In this document: positions 1 to 6,563 of the stretch, piece after piece | How positions within the stretch are numbered: position 1 is the first letter of the stretch | How the letters are laid out: every line of letters begins with the position of its first letter | From: Nocardia arthritidis NBRC 100137 | GTDB taxonomy: Bacteria; Actinomycetota; Actinomycetes; Mycobacteriales; Mycobacteriaceae | Assembly (NCBI RefSeq): GCF_001612765.1 | Contig: NZ_BDBB01000061.1 | Location: forward strand, 1-37,056 | Direction of reading: 5' to 3' | Length of the DNA: 37,056 bases | The notes under the pieces: generated by a model | The model's database searches: none | Told to the model about the DNA's origin: nothing | The model's input: the letters and a program-made list of their open reading frames with translations, nothing else | Position numbers and translations under genes: made by a program

Positions 1-25
1 TCACCGGCCCCACCGCCGCGGTCAT
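1..25 (-). CDS. 5' end of a gene running off the left edge (unidentified)
   Basis: Only the first eight codons are inside the window (ATG at 25-23, reading MTAAVGPV), so the product cannot be named. In-frame GTG and TTG codons just upstream are alternative starts. A G-rich stretch at about 30-40 on the minus strand could be the ribosome site. The reason to call a gene is the promoter upstream: a -35/-10 pair at 114-142 pointing left, carrying the 20-bp element also found at tetR and the SDR gene. It is therefore probably a member of that TetR regulon. Confidence 0.45.
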
Positions 26-99
26 CACCCACACCCCCAAACCGATAACACGTTCTCAACGGGAAGCAGCCCGGCTTCCACTCGGAGAGACACATAGCT

Positions 100-142
100 G
101 GACATGTGTCTGGACGCTACCACTGACAGATTTTCAGGACAA
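100..142 (-). promoter_or_regulatory. Promoter plus TetR-type operator, copy 1
   Basis: Read leftward, TTGTCC (142-137), a 17-bp spacer and TAGCGT (119-114) form a -35/-10 pair. The 20-bp element at 100-119, written on the plus strand as GGACATGTGTCTGGACGCTA, includes the -10 and runs through the expected start of transcription near 107. The same element recurs at 1358-1377 and 2900-2919, in the same orientation to its gene each time. That repressor binding blocks transcription here is inference. Confidence 0.7.
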
Positions 143-222
143 TCCCGAACGAACGATCTCTTCGAAACCGCGACCCAGCGCCCCGGCAGACGCCGCGCCA
201 AACGGAAAACGAGAACGCGTTC

Positions 223-255
223 TTGCAGGCCGTAAGCGATCGGACTACAGTCCGA
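223..255 (+). promoter_or_regulatory. Candidate promoter of the LLM oxidoreductase with dyad over the -10
   Basis: TTGCAG (223-228), a 17-bp spacer and TACAGT (246-251) point toward the gene starting at 395. A perfect inverted repeat, TCGGACT-ac-AGTCCGA (240-255), covers the -10, as an operator would. It differs from the 20-bp element shared by the three other promoters nearby, so it may serve another regulator. A second palindrome, AGAACGCGTTCT (212-223), abuts the -35. The untranslated leader would be about 135 nt. Confidence 0.4.
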
Positions 256-394
256 ACAGCTGTCCATACCGCTCGGCCGCTGAGCCGCACCGGTGTCTCC
301 GACCCGGAACGCGCGCCATCAGGAGCGCCACCGAGGCGCTTACCGGCGAAAGACCGAGCACCACACCGAACGACCCGACAAGACAGGGGTTCCC

Positions 395-1261
395 ATGCGA
401 TTCGGCATCGTCCTGTTCACCAGCGACCGTGGCATCGCCCCCGCCCCGGCCGCCCGCGCAGCGGAGCAGGCGGGATTCGCCTCCTTCTACGTCCCCGAGC
501 ACACCCACATCCCGGTGGCGCGCAGCGCGGCGCATCCCCAGACCGGCGACGCGTCGCTACCCGATGACCGATACCTGCGCACGCTCGACCCCTGGGTCGC
601 GCTGTCCATGGCGGCCGCCGTCACCGACCGCATCGAGCTGGCCACCGCCGTCGCACTCCCGGTCGAGCACGACCCGATCACCCTTGCCAAGACGATCGCC
701 TCGCTCGACCACCTCAGCGGCGGCCGAGTCCTGCTGGGCGCCGGATTCGGCTGGAACACCGACGAACTCGCCGATCACGGCGTGCCCGCGAACAAGCGGC
801 GCACGGTGCTGCGCGAGTACCTGGCGGCGATGCGGGCACTGTGGAGCCAGGACGAGGCGAGCCACGACGGCGAGTACGTGAGTTTCGGGCCGAGCTGGGC
901 CTGGCCGAAACCGGTGCGACGCTCGGTGCCGGTATTGATCGGCGCGGCGGGCACCGAACGCACCTTCCGGTGGATAGCCGAGTCCGCCGACGGCTGGATC
1001 ACCACACCGGGAGAAACGGAGATCTCGGATCGACTCGCCCTACTGCACGACATCTGGCAGCAGGCCGGACGGACCGGACGTCCGCGCGTAGTCGCTCTCG
1101 ACTACAAACCCGACGCCGCGCTCCTGGCCGAGTGGGAGCACGGGGGCGTCACCGATGTGGTGTACGGCCTGCCGGACAAGGACGAGCCCGCGGTCCTCGG
1201 CTACCTCGAGCGGTTGTCCGGCAAACTCGCGGACATCGGCCGGCCACTCGGCGCGGGATAA
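395..1261 (+). CDS. LLM-class (luciferase-like) F420-type oxidoreductase
   Basis: This 288-residue protein looks like a complete luciferase-like TIM-barrel oxidoreductase of the actinobacterial kind that usually binds coenzyme F420. The start MRFGIVLFTSDRG is the first barrel strand. The segments FYVPEHTHIP (about 33-42), ATAVALPVEHDPITLAKTIASLD and GGRVLLGAGFGWNTDE are typical of the family. I chose the ATG at 395, with AGGGG 8-12 nt upstream, over a 34-residue longer frame whose extra residues do not look like the family. The substrate is unknown. Its neighbours, a TetR regulator, a mycofactocin-type dehydrogenase and a Ddn-like F420 protein, suggest redox conversion of a lipid, sterol or xenobiotic. 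The tetR gene follows after 110 nt but has its own promoter. FMN instead of F420 cannot be excluded. Confidence 0.88.
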   Translation: MRFGIVLFTSDRGIAPAPAARAAEQAGFASFYVPEHTHIPVARSAAHPQTGDASLPDDRYLRTLDPWVALSMAAAVTDRIELATAVALPVEHDPITLAKTIASLDHLSGGRVLLGAGFGWNTDELADHGVPANKRRTVLREYLAAMRALWSQDEASHDGEYVSFGPSWAWPKPVRRSVPVLIGAAGTERTFRWIAESADGWITTPGETEISDRLALLHDIWQQAGRTGRPRVVALDYKPDAALLAEWEHGGVTDVVYGLPDKDEPAVLGYLERLSGKLADIGRPLGAG

Positions 1262-1334
1262 CCAGTCGCAGTGTCCGCGGCCGTCGAACAATTCGATCGT
1301 GGCCGGAAACACAACGATTTCCGCAGCGCGAAAG

Positions 1335-1377
1335 TTGCTCGAACAGAATAACGACACTACCATCTAGACACATGTCC
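1335..1377 (+). promoter_or_regulatory. tetR promoter and operator, copy 2 (covers the start codon)
   Basis: TTGCTC (1335-1340), a 17-bp spacer and TACCAT (1358-1363) form the promoter. The shared 20-bp element occupies 1358-1377 on the minus strand, from the -10 through the ATG at 1372. Twelve bases, AGACACATGTCC (1366-1377), are the exact reverse complement of part of copy 1. Transcription should begin about 7 nt after the -10, near 1370, so the mRNA is probably leaderless or nearly so. The position implies autorepression. Confidence 0.7.
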
Positions 1378-1950
1378 GAAAGCGATTCCAGAACCGTCGA
1401 GGCGACGCGGCGGCGCTTGTCCGGAAAGCAGGCCGACACCGTCGACAAGCTCACCAGGTCGGCGCTGGAAGTGCTTTCCCGGGAGGGGTTCGCGGGCATG
1501 ACCATCCGGATGGTCGCCGCCAACGCGAAGGTCGGCACCGCCACCGCCTACACCTACTTCTCCTCCAAGGAACACCTGGTCGCGGAGATCTTCTGGCGCA
1601 GACTGCGCGCGACACCCTCGCCGGTGAGCGAGGACGCGGACGTCACCGTGCGCGTAATCGCCGAACTCCGCGGCATCGCGTTGCTCGTCGCCGACGAACC
1701 GGAATTGTCCGGCGCGGTCACCAGCGCGCTACTCGGCCGCGATCCGGATGTCGAACATTTGCGCTCACGCATCGGTTTGGAAATTCGCGCCCGCCTGGCG
1801 CATGCGCTGTCCGGAAGTCCCGACGAGGATATTCTGAAATCGCTCGAACTGCTTTACGCGGGCGCACTGGTGCACGCCGGGATGGGCTACGAATCGTATT
1901 CGGACATCGCGGACCGCATCGAGCGGTCCGCGATGCTCATCCTGAAGTGA
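1372..1950 (+). CDS. TetR-family transcriptional regulator
   Basis: This 192-residue protein has the TetR plan. An N-terminal DNA-binding domain (about 20-70) contains ALEVLSREGFAGMTIRMVAANAKVGTATAYTYFSSKEHLVAEIFWRR in short segments: the helix-turn-helix, then the conserved YTYFSSKEHL. A variable ligand-binding domain fills the rest. There is no ribosome site; instead the promoter lies so close that the transcript probably starts at or just before the ATG, common in mycobacteria. The 20-bp element over its start codon recurs at the promoters of the left-edge gene and the SDR gene. The protein therefore probably represses itself and both neighbours and releases them on binding the pathway's substrate or product. 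The ligand is unknown. MftR, the known regulator of mycofactocin genes, is also TetR-type, but I cannot claim orthology. Confidence 0.93.
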   Translation: MSESDSRTVEATRRRLSGKQADTVDKLTRSALEVLSREGFAGMTIRMVAANAKVGTATAYTYFSSKEHLVAEIFWRRLRATPSPVSEDADVTVRVIAELRGIALLVADEPELSGAVTSALLGRDPDVEHLRSRIGLEIRARLAHALSGSPDEDILKSLELLYAGALVHAGMGYESYSDIADRIERSAMLILK

Positions 1951-1966
1951 CGCAGCGCGTTTCGCG

Positions 1967-2833
1967 TCACTGCCCCGCCAGCCCCAGTTTCAGCGACGCC
2001 CCGGCGTCGACGAACATCTGCAAGCCGGTCACATAGCGCGACTCGTCGGAGGCGAGGAACGTGACGGCGTGGGAGATGTCCGAGGACTCGACGAAGGGAA
2101 TCGGCATGGCCTGCATGAACGGAAAGGTGACCTCGGCGTCCTCGCGCGTCGGGTGCTGCACGTCCGGACGGAAGATCTGGTACATGCCGGGGTTGTGCAG
2201 CATGTCGGTGTCGACGTTGGTCGGGTGCACCGCGTTGATCCGGATCGAGCTCGGCCCCAGCGTCAAGGCCAAAGTCTGCGTGTAGGAACGGATCATCTTC
2301 TTCGACAGACCGTAGCCGTCTCCGCCCGGGCCCTGCAGCGCCTGCTGGCCGTTGAATCCGGTCTGCGGCACCAAACCCGCCACCGAGCCGGTCACGATGA
2401 TCGAGGCGCCCGCCCCCAGATGCGGCAGCGCGGCGTGCACGGTGTTGACCACGCCGACGAAGTTGACGTCGAAGACGTCGACGAATCCCTGTAGCGGCAC
2501 GTGGTGGCCGAGCGGGCAGATCCCGGCGTTGGCCACCACCACATCCAAGCGCCCGAGCTCGGCGACGGCGGCCCCGATCGCCTCGTGCAGCGCGGGACGA
2601 TCCCGCACGTCGATCTTCCGGGCGACCACCCGGCGGCCGGTCTTCGCGACCAGGTCCTCGGTCTCGGCGAGGTCCGCCTCGGTCGACAGCGCGTAGTCGT
2701 TGCTGGCGATGTCGGCGCAGATGTCGAAAGCGATGATGTCGGCGCCCTCTTCGGCCAGGGCGAGCGCGCGACTGCGGCCCTGCCCCCGCCCCGCACCGGT
2801 CACCAGGACGACTTTGCCGCTGACCCGATTCAT
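1967..2833 (-). CDS. Mycofactocin-coupled SDR family NAD-dependent oxidoreductase
   Basis: This 288-residue short-chain dehydrogenase has all core motifs: TGAGRGQG (12-19) for NAD binding, the following acidic FDIC that favours NAD over NADP, NAG (102-104), catalytic Ser150, and YGLSK with Tyr174 and Lys178. The start RVSGKVVLVTGAGRGQGRS and the insert after the second strand (DICADIASNDYALSTEADL, about 36-55) are the marks of the mycofactocin-coupled subfamily. Those enzymes hold NAD tightly and pass electrons to the peptide-derived cofactor mycofactocin; that is family knowledge, not visible here. The ATG at 2833 has a strong ribosome site, GGAGG, five nt upstream. Its promoter carries operator copy 3, so the TetR protein probably controls it. 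The substrate is probably an alcohol, terpenoid or sterol. Confidence 0.9.
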   Translation of the reverse strand: MNRVSGKVVLVTGAGRGQGRSRALALAEEGADIIAFDICADIASNDYALSTEADLAETEDLVAKTGRRVVARKIDVRDRPALHEAIGAAVAELGRLDVVVANAGICPLGHHVPLQGFVDVFDVNFVGVVNTVHAALPHLGAGASIIVTGSVAGLVPQTGFNGQQALQGPGGDGYGLSKKMIRSYTQTLALTLGPSSIRINAVHPTNVDTDMLHNPGMYQIFRPDVQHPTREDAEVTFPFMQAMPIPFVESSDISHAVTFLASDESRYVTGLQMFVDAGASLKLGLAGQ

Positions 2834-2899
2834 GTTTCCTCCACCGTGCTCGTCACCGGTTCCCCGCGACACGCTCCGCGCCTCTATGGAATAGTAACC

Positions 2900-2942
2900 G
2901 GACATCTGTCTGGACGATACTACGGACAAAGGTATGGATCAA
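2900..2942 (-). promoter_or_regulatory. SDR promoter and TetR operator, copy 3
   Basis: Read leftward, TTGATC (2942-2937), a 17-bp spacer and TATCGT (2919-2914) form the promoter. The 20-bp element at 2900-2919, GGACATCTGTCTGGACGATA, differs from copy 1 at two positions only. Transcription should start near 2907, leaving a leader of about 74 nt before the ATG at 2833. The divergent Ddn-like gene starts about 65 nt beyond the -35, so this operator could affect it too. Confidence 0.7.
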
Positions 2943-3007
2943 TCACTCTTCACCCCAGCCGATTCGAGCGCCGCACCCCGTTGCCACCCGGTCCGGCGGG
3001 GTGTCCG

Positions 3008-3496
3008 ATGACGCCGAACCGCCCGCGCTATCTCGATTCGCCGCTCGTCGGGGCGCTCATCAAGTACATGTCGAAGGCACAGGTCTGGGTCTTCCGCCGG
3101 ACCGGAGGACGCATCGGCGGCCGATGGCGGATCGGCGCGGGCTTCCGGAAGCCGGTGGCGACCTTGCTGCTCGAGCATCGCGGCCGCAAATCGGGCAAGG
3201 AGTTCACCGTCCCGCTGCTGTACCTGGTGGACGGCGCCGACCTGGTGGTCGTCGCCTCGCAAGGTGGGTTGCCGAAACATCCGCAGTGGTACTACAACCT
3301 CCTGGCCCATCCCGTCACCCGGGTGCAGATAGGCGCCGAGCACCGCCGCGTCCGCGCCCGCGTGGCGACCCCGCAGGAGAGGAAGCGTCTATGGCCCTTG
3401 CTCGTCGCCCTGTACGCGGACTTCGGCGCCTACCAATCCTGGACCGAACGCGAGATACCGGTGCTGATTCTCCAGCCGCGGCAGCAGGCGCACTGA
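3008..3496 (+). CDS. Nitroreductase/deazaflavin-dependent oxidoreductase (Ddn-like, DUF385 type)
   Basis: The 162-residue product resembles the small split-barrel proteins related to mycobacterial Ddn that use reduced F420. Supporting segments are the amphipathic start (LIKYMSKAQVWVFRRTGGRIGG, about 15-37), VATLLLEHRGRKSGKEFTVPLLYL (the RKSG is typical), and GGLPKHPQWYYNLLAHPVTRVQIG, close to the family's G-x-P-K-H-P-x-W-x-x-N-L motif. The last motif contacts the cofactor in known structures. The ATG at 3008 follows a GGCGGGG stretch. The gene diverges from the SDR gene across the operator region, which ties it to the redox cluster, although I see no copy of the operator pointed at it. Its electron acceptor is unknown; such proteins reduce quinones or nitro compounds. 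Confidence 0.85.
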   Translation: MTPNRPRYLDSPLVGALIKYMSKAQVWVFRRTGGRIGGRWRIGAGFRKPVATLLLEHRGRKSGKEFTVPLLYLVDGADLVVVASQGGLPKHPQWYYNLLAHPVTRVQIGAEHRRVRARVATPQERKRLWPLLVALYADFGAYQSWTEREIPVLILQPRQQAH

Positions 3497-3629
3497 GTTC
3501 GCGTCCGGCGCGTCGAGTGGGGTCCGCACCCACACTCCCCCATGATGTTCAGCGTTCCCGGCGCGGCGGGGATCGCCCGCCGCGGCAGTGCGACGCAATC
3601 GATCGACTCGACAGAGGATGGGAGAGCGT

Positions 3630-4013
3630 GTGGCGAAAATGGGTAGGCGGAAACGGTCCAGGCTGATCACCAGCGGAATGCTGCGGGAGAAGCGCCAGGC
3701 CGAAGAGCGCGATGCGCCGACGGCACCCGCGCCCGAGGTCGCGGACGAGACCGAGGCGGTTTTCGCGCTCGATCTCGACGCGCTCGCCGCGCGTGTGCGC
3801 GCGCGGCGGCGGGAGATGAAGTGGACCCAGGCGGACGTGGCGGGCAACGGCGGCCCGCCTGCCAAGGTGATCAGCGAGATCGAGCGGTCCCGCAATCCGC
3901 GGCCCAGCGCCGAGGTGCTCGACCGGCTCGACGCGGCACTCGATTGGCCGCCCGGCACCAGCGCGACGATCCTGGGCGACGAGCAGGCGAGCGAACTCGC
4001 CGGAGCGCGCTGA
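3630..4013 (+). CDS. XRE-family helix-turn-helix regulator
   Basis: This 127-residue protein has a very basic start (KMGRRKRSRLITSGMLREKRQAEERD), a short Ala/Pro linker, and a C-terminal XRE-type domain (about 48-115). The domain reads ALAARVRARRREMKWTQADVA, then GGPPAKVISEIERSRNPRPSAEVLDRLDAALDWPPGTSATIL in short segments. The GGP..VxxIE and aLdWpPGT patterns are those of a common actinobacterial XRE group. GTG at 3630 is preferred because GGGAG lies 5 nt before it. ATGs at 3618 and 3639 are alternatives. It is probably a DNA-binding repressor or activator; no target can be read from context. A strong hairpin terminator follows 17 nt after the stop. Confidence 0.8.
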   Translation: MAKMGRRKRSRLITSGMLREKRQAEERDAPTAPAPEVADETEAVFALDLDALAARVRARRREMKWTQADVAGNGGPPAKVISEIERSRNPRPSAEVLDRLDAALDWPPGTSATILGDEQASELAGAR

Positions 4014-4030
4014 TCACCCGAGCCGGAACC

Positions 4031-4069
4031 CGGCCGGTCGGAGAATTTTTCGATATCTCCGACCGGCCG
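4031..4069 (+). terminator. Hairpin terminator after the XRE gene
   Basis: A perfect 14-bp stem (CGGCCGGTCGGAGA at 4031-4044 with its complement at 4056-4069) encloses an 11-nt loop containing five T. No U-tract follows, as is common in actinobacteria. The hairpin is flanked by an 11-nt direct repeat, CGAGCCGGAAC (4019-4029 and 4068-4078). Confidence 0.75.
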
Positions 4070-4205
4070 AGCCGGAACGCTCATAGGTAGCTGCACGCGC
4101 TGCTAGGCTGCTCAGCGACCTAGACGACTGTTCTTGCGCCGCCGGAGTGCGCGGGTCCGGCCGTGCTGGACGCAGGTGTGAACCCGATGAAGGAATGGAC
4201 GAATC

Positions 4206-4970
4206 ATGCAACTCCGCGGCATCACTGCGGCAGCGATACTCGCCATCGGCTCGCTGACCATCGGCTCCGGCGTCGCTCACGCCGAGCCGGCTCCCGACAT
4301 CACCTACTCGGCCAGGATCGTCGAACAGACGGTGGTCGCCGCACTCCGGGGCGGAACCTTCGAATTGTCCAAAGCACTGCGCGATCTGCCCGCCGACGAT
4401 GAGAACGCTCGACTAACCGAGCGCAACGGGGTGCTCGTCGACCATACCGGGGCCCCGGCCGACATCGCTCGAGTGATCGACGTGGTCGACATCCGCGACG
4501 AGGACGGCCATGTCGCCATGACGTTGCCGCTCGACTTCCGGATCGCGGGCACCGCCATTCCCGTGCATGCCGAAGTGAAGAAGGACAGCACGGTGCTGGA
4601 GCTGAAGCCGACCAGGCCGGAAGGCATAGCCCCCACCGAAACGCTGGTCGCCAAACCGGTCGCGTCCATGACCGAGAACCAGCGTGCCCGTGACGAATTC
4701 GCCAGCCAGTTCGGACTCGCCACCGCCATCGGCGGTTTCGTGGGCACCGCCATCGGCGCCACGATCGGCTGCCTGGTCACCATCGCCGTCGGGTGCGTGG
4801 CCGGTCTGCTGACCGGCGCGAGCCTCGGCGGCATCCTCGGAACCATCGCGGTCGGCGGCCCCACCCTCGTCGTGGCCGGTGTCGACCTGCTCACCACGAT
4901 GCAGGCAGCCGAGGGCACCACCCGCTTCGCCGACAAGCCCGTCCAAGTCACGCCCGCACCACCCAAGTGA
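4206..4970 (+). CDS. Secreted protein with C-terminal glycine-zipper segment, function unknown
   Basis: The 254-residue product has a clear signal peptide: MQLRG, a hydrophobic stretch to about residue 24, and a likely cut after AHA (before EPAPD). The mature part starts with about 130 soluble, mixed-charge residues (VARVIDVVDIRDEDGHVAMTLPLDFRI is probably beta). From about 168 to 233 there is a hydrophobic run with glycine every four or so residues (ATAIGGFVGTAIGATIGCLV, then GCVAGLLTGASLGGILG), with two cysteines nine residues apart. Such glycine zippers pack membrane helices closely, so the protein may insert into a membrane or assemble in the envelope. The ATG at 4206 is preceded by AAGGA. 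I do not recognise a named family; similar exported proteins of unknown role are common in Nocardia. It ends in the shared hairpin at 5011-5044. Confidence 0.82.
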   Translation: MQLRGITAAAILAIGSLTIGSGVAHAEPAPDITYSARIVEQTVVAALRGGTFELSKALRDLPADDENARLTERNGVLVDHTGAPADIARVIDVVDIRDEDGHVAMTLPLDFRIAGTAIPVHAEVKKDSTVLELKPTRPEGIAPTETLVAKPVASMTENQRARDEFASQFGLATAIGGFVGTAIGATIGCLVTIAVGCVAGLLTGASLGGILGTIAVGGPTLVVAGVDLLTTMQAAEGTTRFADKPVQVTPAPPK

Positions 4971-5010
4971 CCTCGTCGCGGCGGCGGCCACGCCGCCGGG
5001 ACGAGACCTC

Positions 5011-5044
5011 CGACGACCGCGCCGCTACAGCGGCGCGGTCGTCG
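5011..5044. terminator. Bidirectional hairpin terminator
   Basis: A perfect 15-bp GC-rich stem (5011-5025 with 5030-5044) has a 4-nt TACA loop. It lies between two convergent genes and can act on both strands. The stop codon of the minus-strand gene (5025-5027) is in the loop and stem edge, so one arm is also coding sequence for its last five residues. Confidence 0.8.
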
Positions 5045-5537
5045 TGTTCGAGCGGCCCACGCGCTCATCGTTGATCAGGTGATAGGCGCGCCCCAGATCG
5101 TCGAGCGCTCGCTCCCATCTGGTATCCGCGTCGTGGCCGCGGGGGTTGCGGCTGAGCAGCAGCAGGGTCTCGGCCGCATCCGTCGACCGCGCGGCGGCAT
5201 CCAACAGGACGGGCACCGGCTCCACGGTGGTGCCCGCGGCCAGCGCGCCGATCCGGTCGTGCAGCCAGTGCGCGTCGAAACGCACTTGCTCCGTGGGGTT
5301 GTCGCCGTTGACCGGGAGGGTGCTCACCGCGGCGGCCTTGGCGGCCTCCTCGTCGTCCATCGTCGTGGTGACGACCTGACGCAGTTCACTGCTGGCGATC
5401 CGATGTAGCAAACCGATCAGCAGGACCCGCTCGGCGTCCGGACCGCGCAGACCCGTGCCACCCAACCACCCGCCGACCTCGTCCGGGTCGACGCGCAGAA
5501 TCGACAGAACCGCTCGTAACTGCGCAATCGTTACCAC
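5025..5537 (-). CDS. Conserved-looking cytoplasmic protein of unknown function
   Basis: This 170-residue soluble protein has no signal peptide or membrane segment. It is mostly helical by composition (VTIAQLRAVLSILRVDPDEVGGWLGG at the start, then AERVLLIGLLHRIASSELRQVV). GTG at 5537 is the start, with GAGGAGG about 12 nt upstream, a good ribosome site. Codon use is strongly GC-biased at third positions, which supports coding. I do not recognise the family. It converges on the secreted-protein gene and shares its hairpin terminator. Its upstream region (5538-5717) is also that of the next, divergent gene. Confidence 0.72.
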   Translation of the reverse strand: MVTIAQLRAVLSILRVDPDEVGGWLGGTGLRGPDAERVLLIGLLHRIASSELRQVVTTTMDDEEAAKAAAVSTLPVNGDNPTEQVRFDAHWLHDRIGALAAGTTVEPVPVLLDAAARSTDAAETLLLLSRNPRGHDADTRWERALDDLGRAYHLINDERVGRSNTTTAPL

Positions 5538-5717
5538 TTCGTCCGCCCCTCCTCATCGTCGCGGCCCCACCATCACACCTCGGCGACAGCCTGCCAAACC
5601 CGAGGCGCGTTAACCGTCCGGTAGCCCTTTTGCCGATCCGGCGTGTCTTCGCTCTGCGGCCCAGGTCACCACGAACCGCAGGATAAACCGAGGGCCTACT
5701 TGGGTACTCCAGAATTC

Positions 5718-6368
5718 ATGAGAGCGATACCGGCGCGGGTCACGGGAGACACGAGCACGTCCGCAGTGCGCGAGTCCGAACACGGCGGTGCGATCGCGAG
5801 CACGAAGTGGCGACGGATCAGGGAGGTGATCGCCACCCGAACCGTCGCCGATGCCACGCGAGAAGTGTCGATCGAGGTTGGGAAACCGCAGATGGCGCCG
5901 GGCGCCACCGGCGTGGTGTGCGGATTCCGCATCCAGGGCATCGGCGAGCGATGGGCGCACGGCCCCGACTCCATCGCCGCGCTGTACCGCGCCTTCCAGG
6001 AGATCGCTCAGGAGCTGCGGCAAGCCAACAGCCACGGCGCGCACTTCGCGGTGACCGAACCGTGCGACCCCGGCTTCCCCGCTGCCCCCACCCGGCCTTC
6101 GTGCGCCGCCACGACGGCCGAGCACGAGTCGCAAGCTCTCATCGCGGCCCGCACGCTGCGTGATGCCGACAGCTCGTTGTCGATCATCATCGGCAGGCCA
6201 TACCTCGCGGCCGACCGGCGCGAGCATCTGTGCCGCTTCCACATCAGCGAGCAGGGTGCGTCGCTGGCCAGCGGTGTCGACGAGATCCAGGCGCTGCACA
6301 CCGCCATCAGCATGATCAGCGAACGCCTCGAGTTGCCGCGGGATTGGCCGGTCAGCCGCCTGTCCTGA
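5718..6368 (+). CDS. Protein made of two copies of one domain (DUF6968-like?)
   Basis: The 216-residue protein contains an internal repeat. Copy one (about 34-106) reads IATRTV...SIEVGKP...CGFRIQG...HGPDSIAALYRAFQEIAQEL. Copy two (about 137-205) reads IAARTL...SIIIGRP...CRFHISE...SGVDEIQALHTAISMISERL. Spacing and pattern agree: a strand, the VGKP/IGRP turn, a cysteine-containing strand, then a helix after G-x-D-x-IxAL. Single-domain proteins of this pattern occur in actinobacteria and proteobacteria; DUF6968 is a tentative name from memory. The role is unknown. The start is uncertain: ATG 5718 has only a weak GGGTA upstream, and an in-frame GTG at 5643 would add 25 residues. Confidence 0.75.
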   Translation: MRAIPARVTGDTSTSAVRESEHGGAIASTKWRRIREVIATRTVADATREVSIEVGKPQMAPGATGVVCGFRIQGIGERWAHGPDSIAALYRAFQEIAQELRQANSHGAHFAVTEPCDPGFPAAPTRPSCAATTAEHESQALIAARTLRDADSSLSIIIGRPYLAADRREHLCRFHISEQGASLASGVDEIQALHTAISMISERLELPRDWPVSRLS

Positions 6369-6563
6369 GCCCGAGACGCACAATCGCACGACGAACCGCC
6401 CAGCCGGTCCGGATTCGGCACCGAATCACCGGTTGGTGGATCGTCGTTCGACCGGAGTAGCCAGCCCGCGCCATGAGCAATCCGGCACGCCCGTCGCCGA
6501 CCTTCCCCCACGTCCTGATCCAGACCGTGGCGCAGTCGCGGCGTCGCCAGGAGGGAACTGCCC

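Noticed and set aside
25..267. An 80-residue minus-strand frame whose TGA overlaps the ATG of the left-edge gene (TGATG).
   Set aside because: The promoter and operator at 100-142 lie inside it, and its residues do not look like a protein. The overlap is probably chance.
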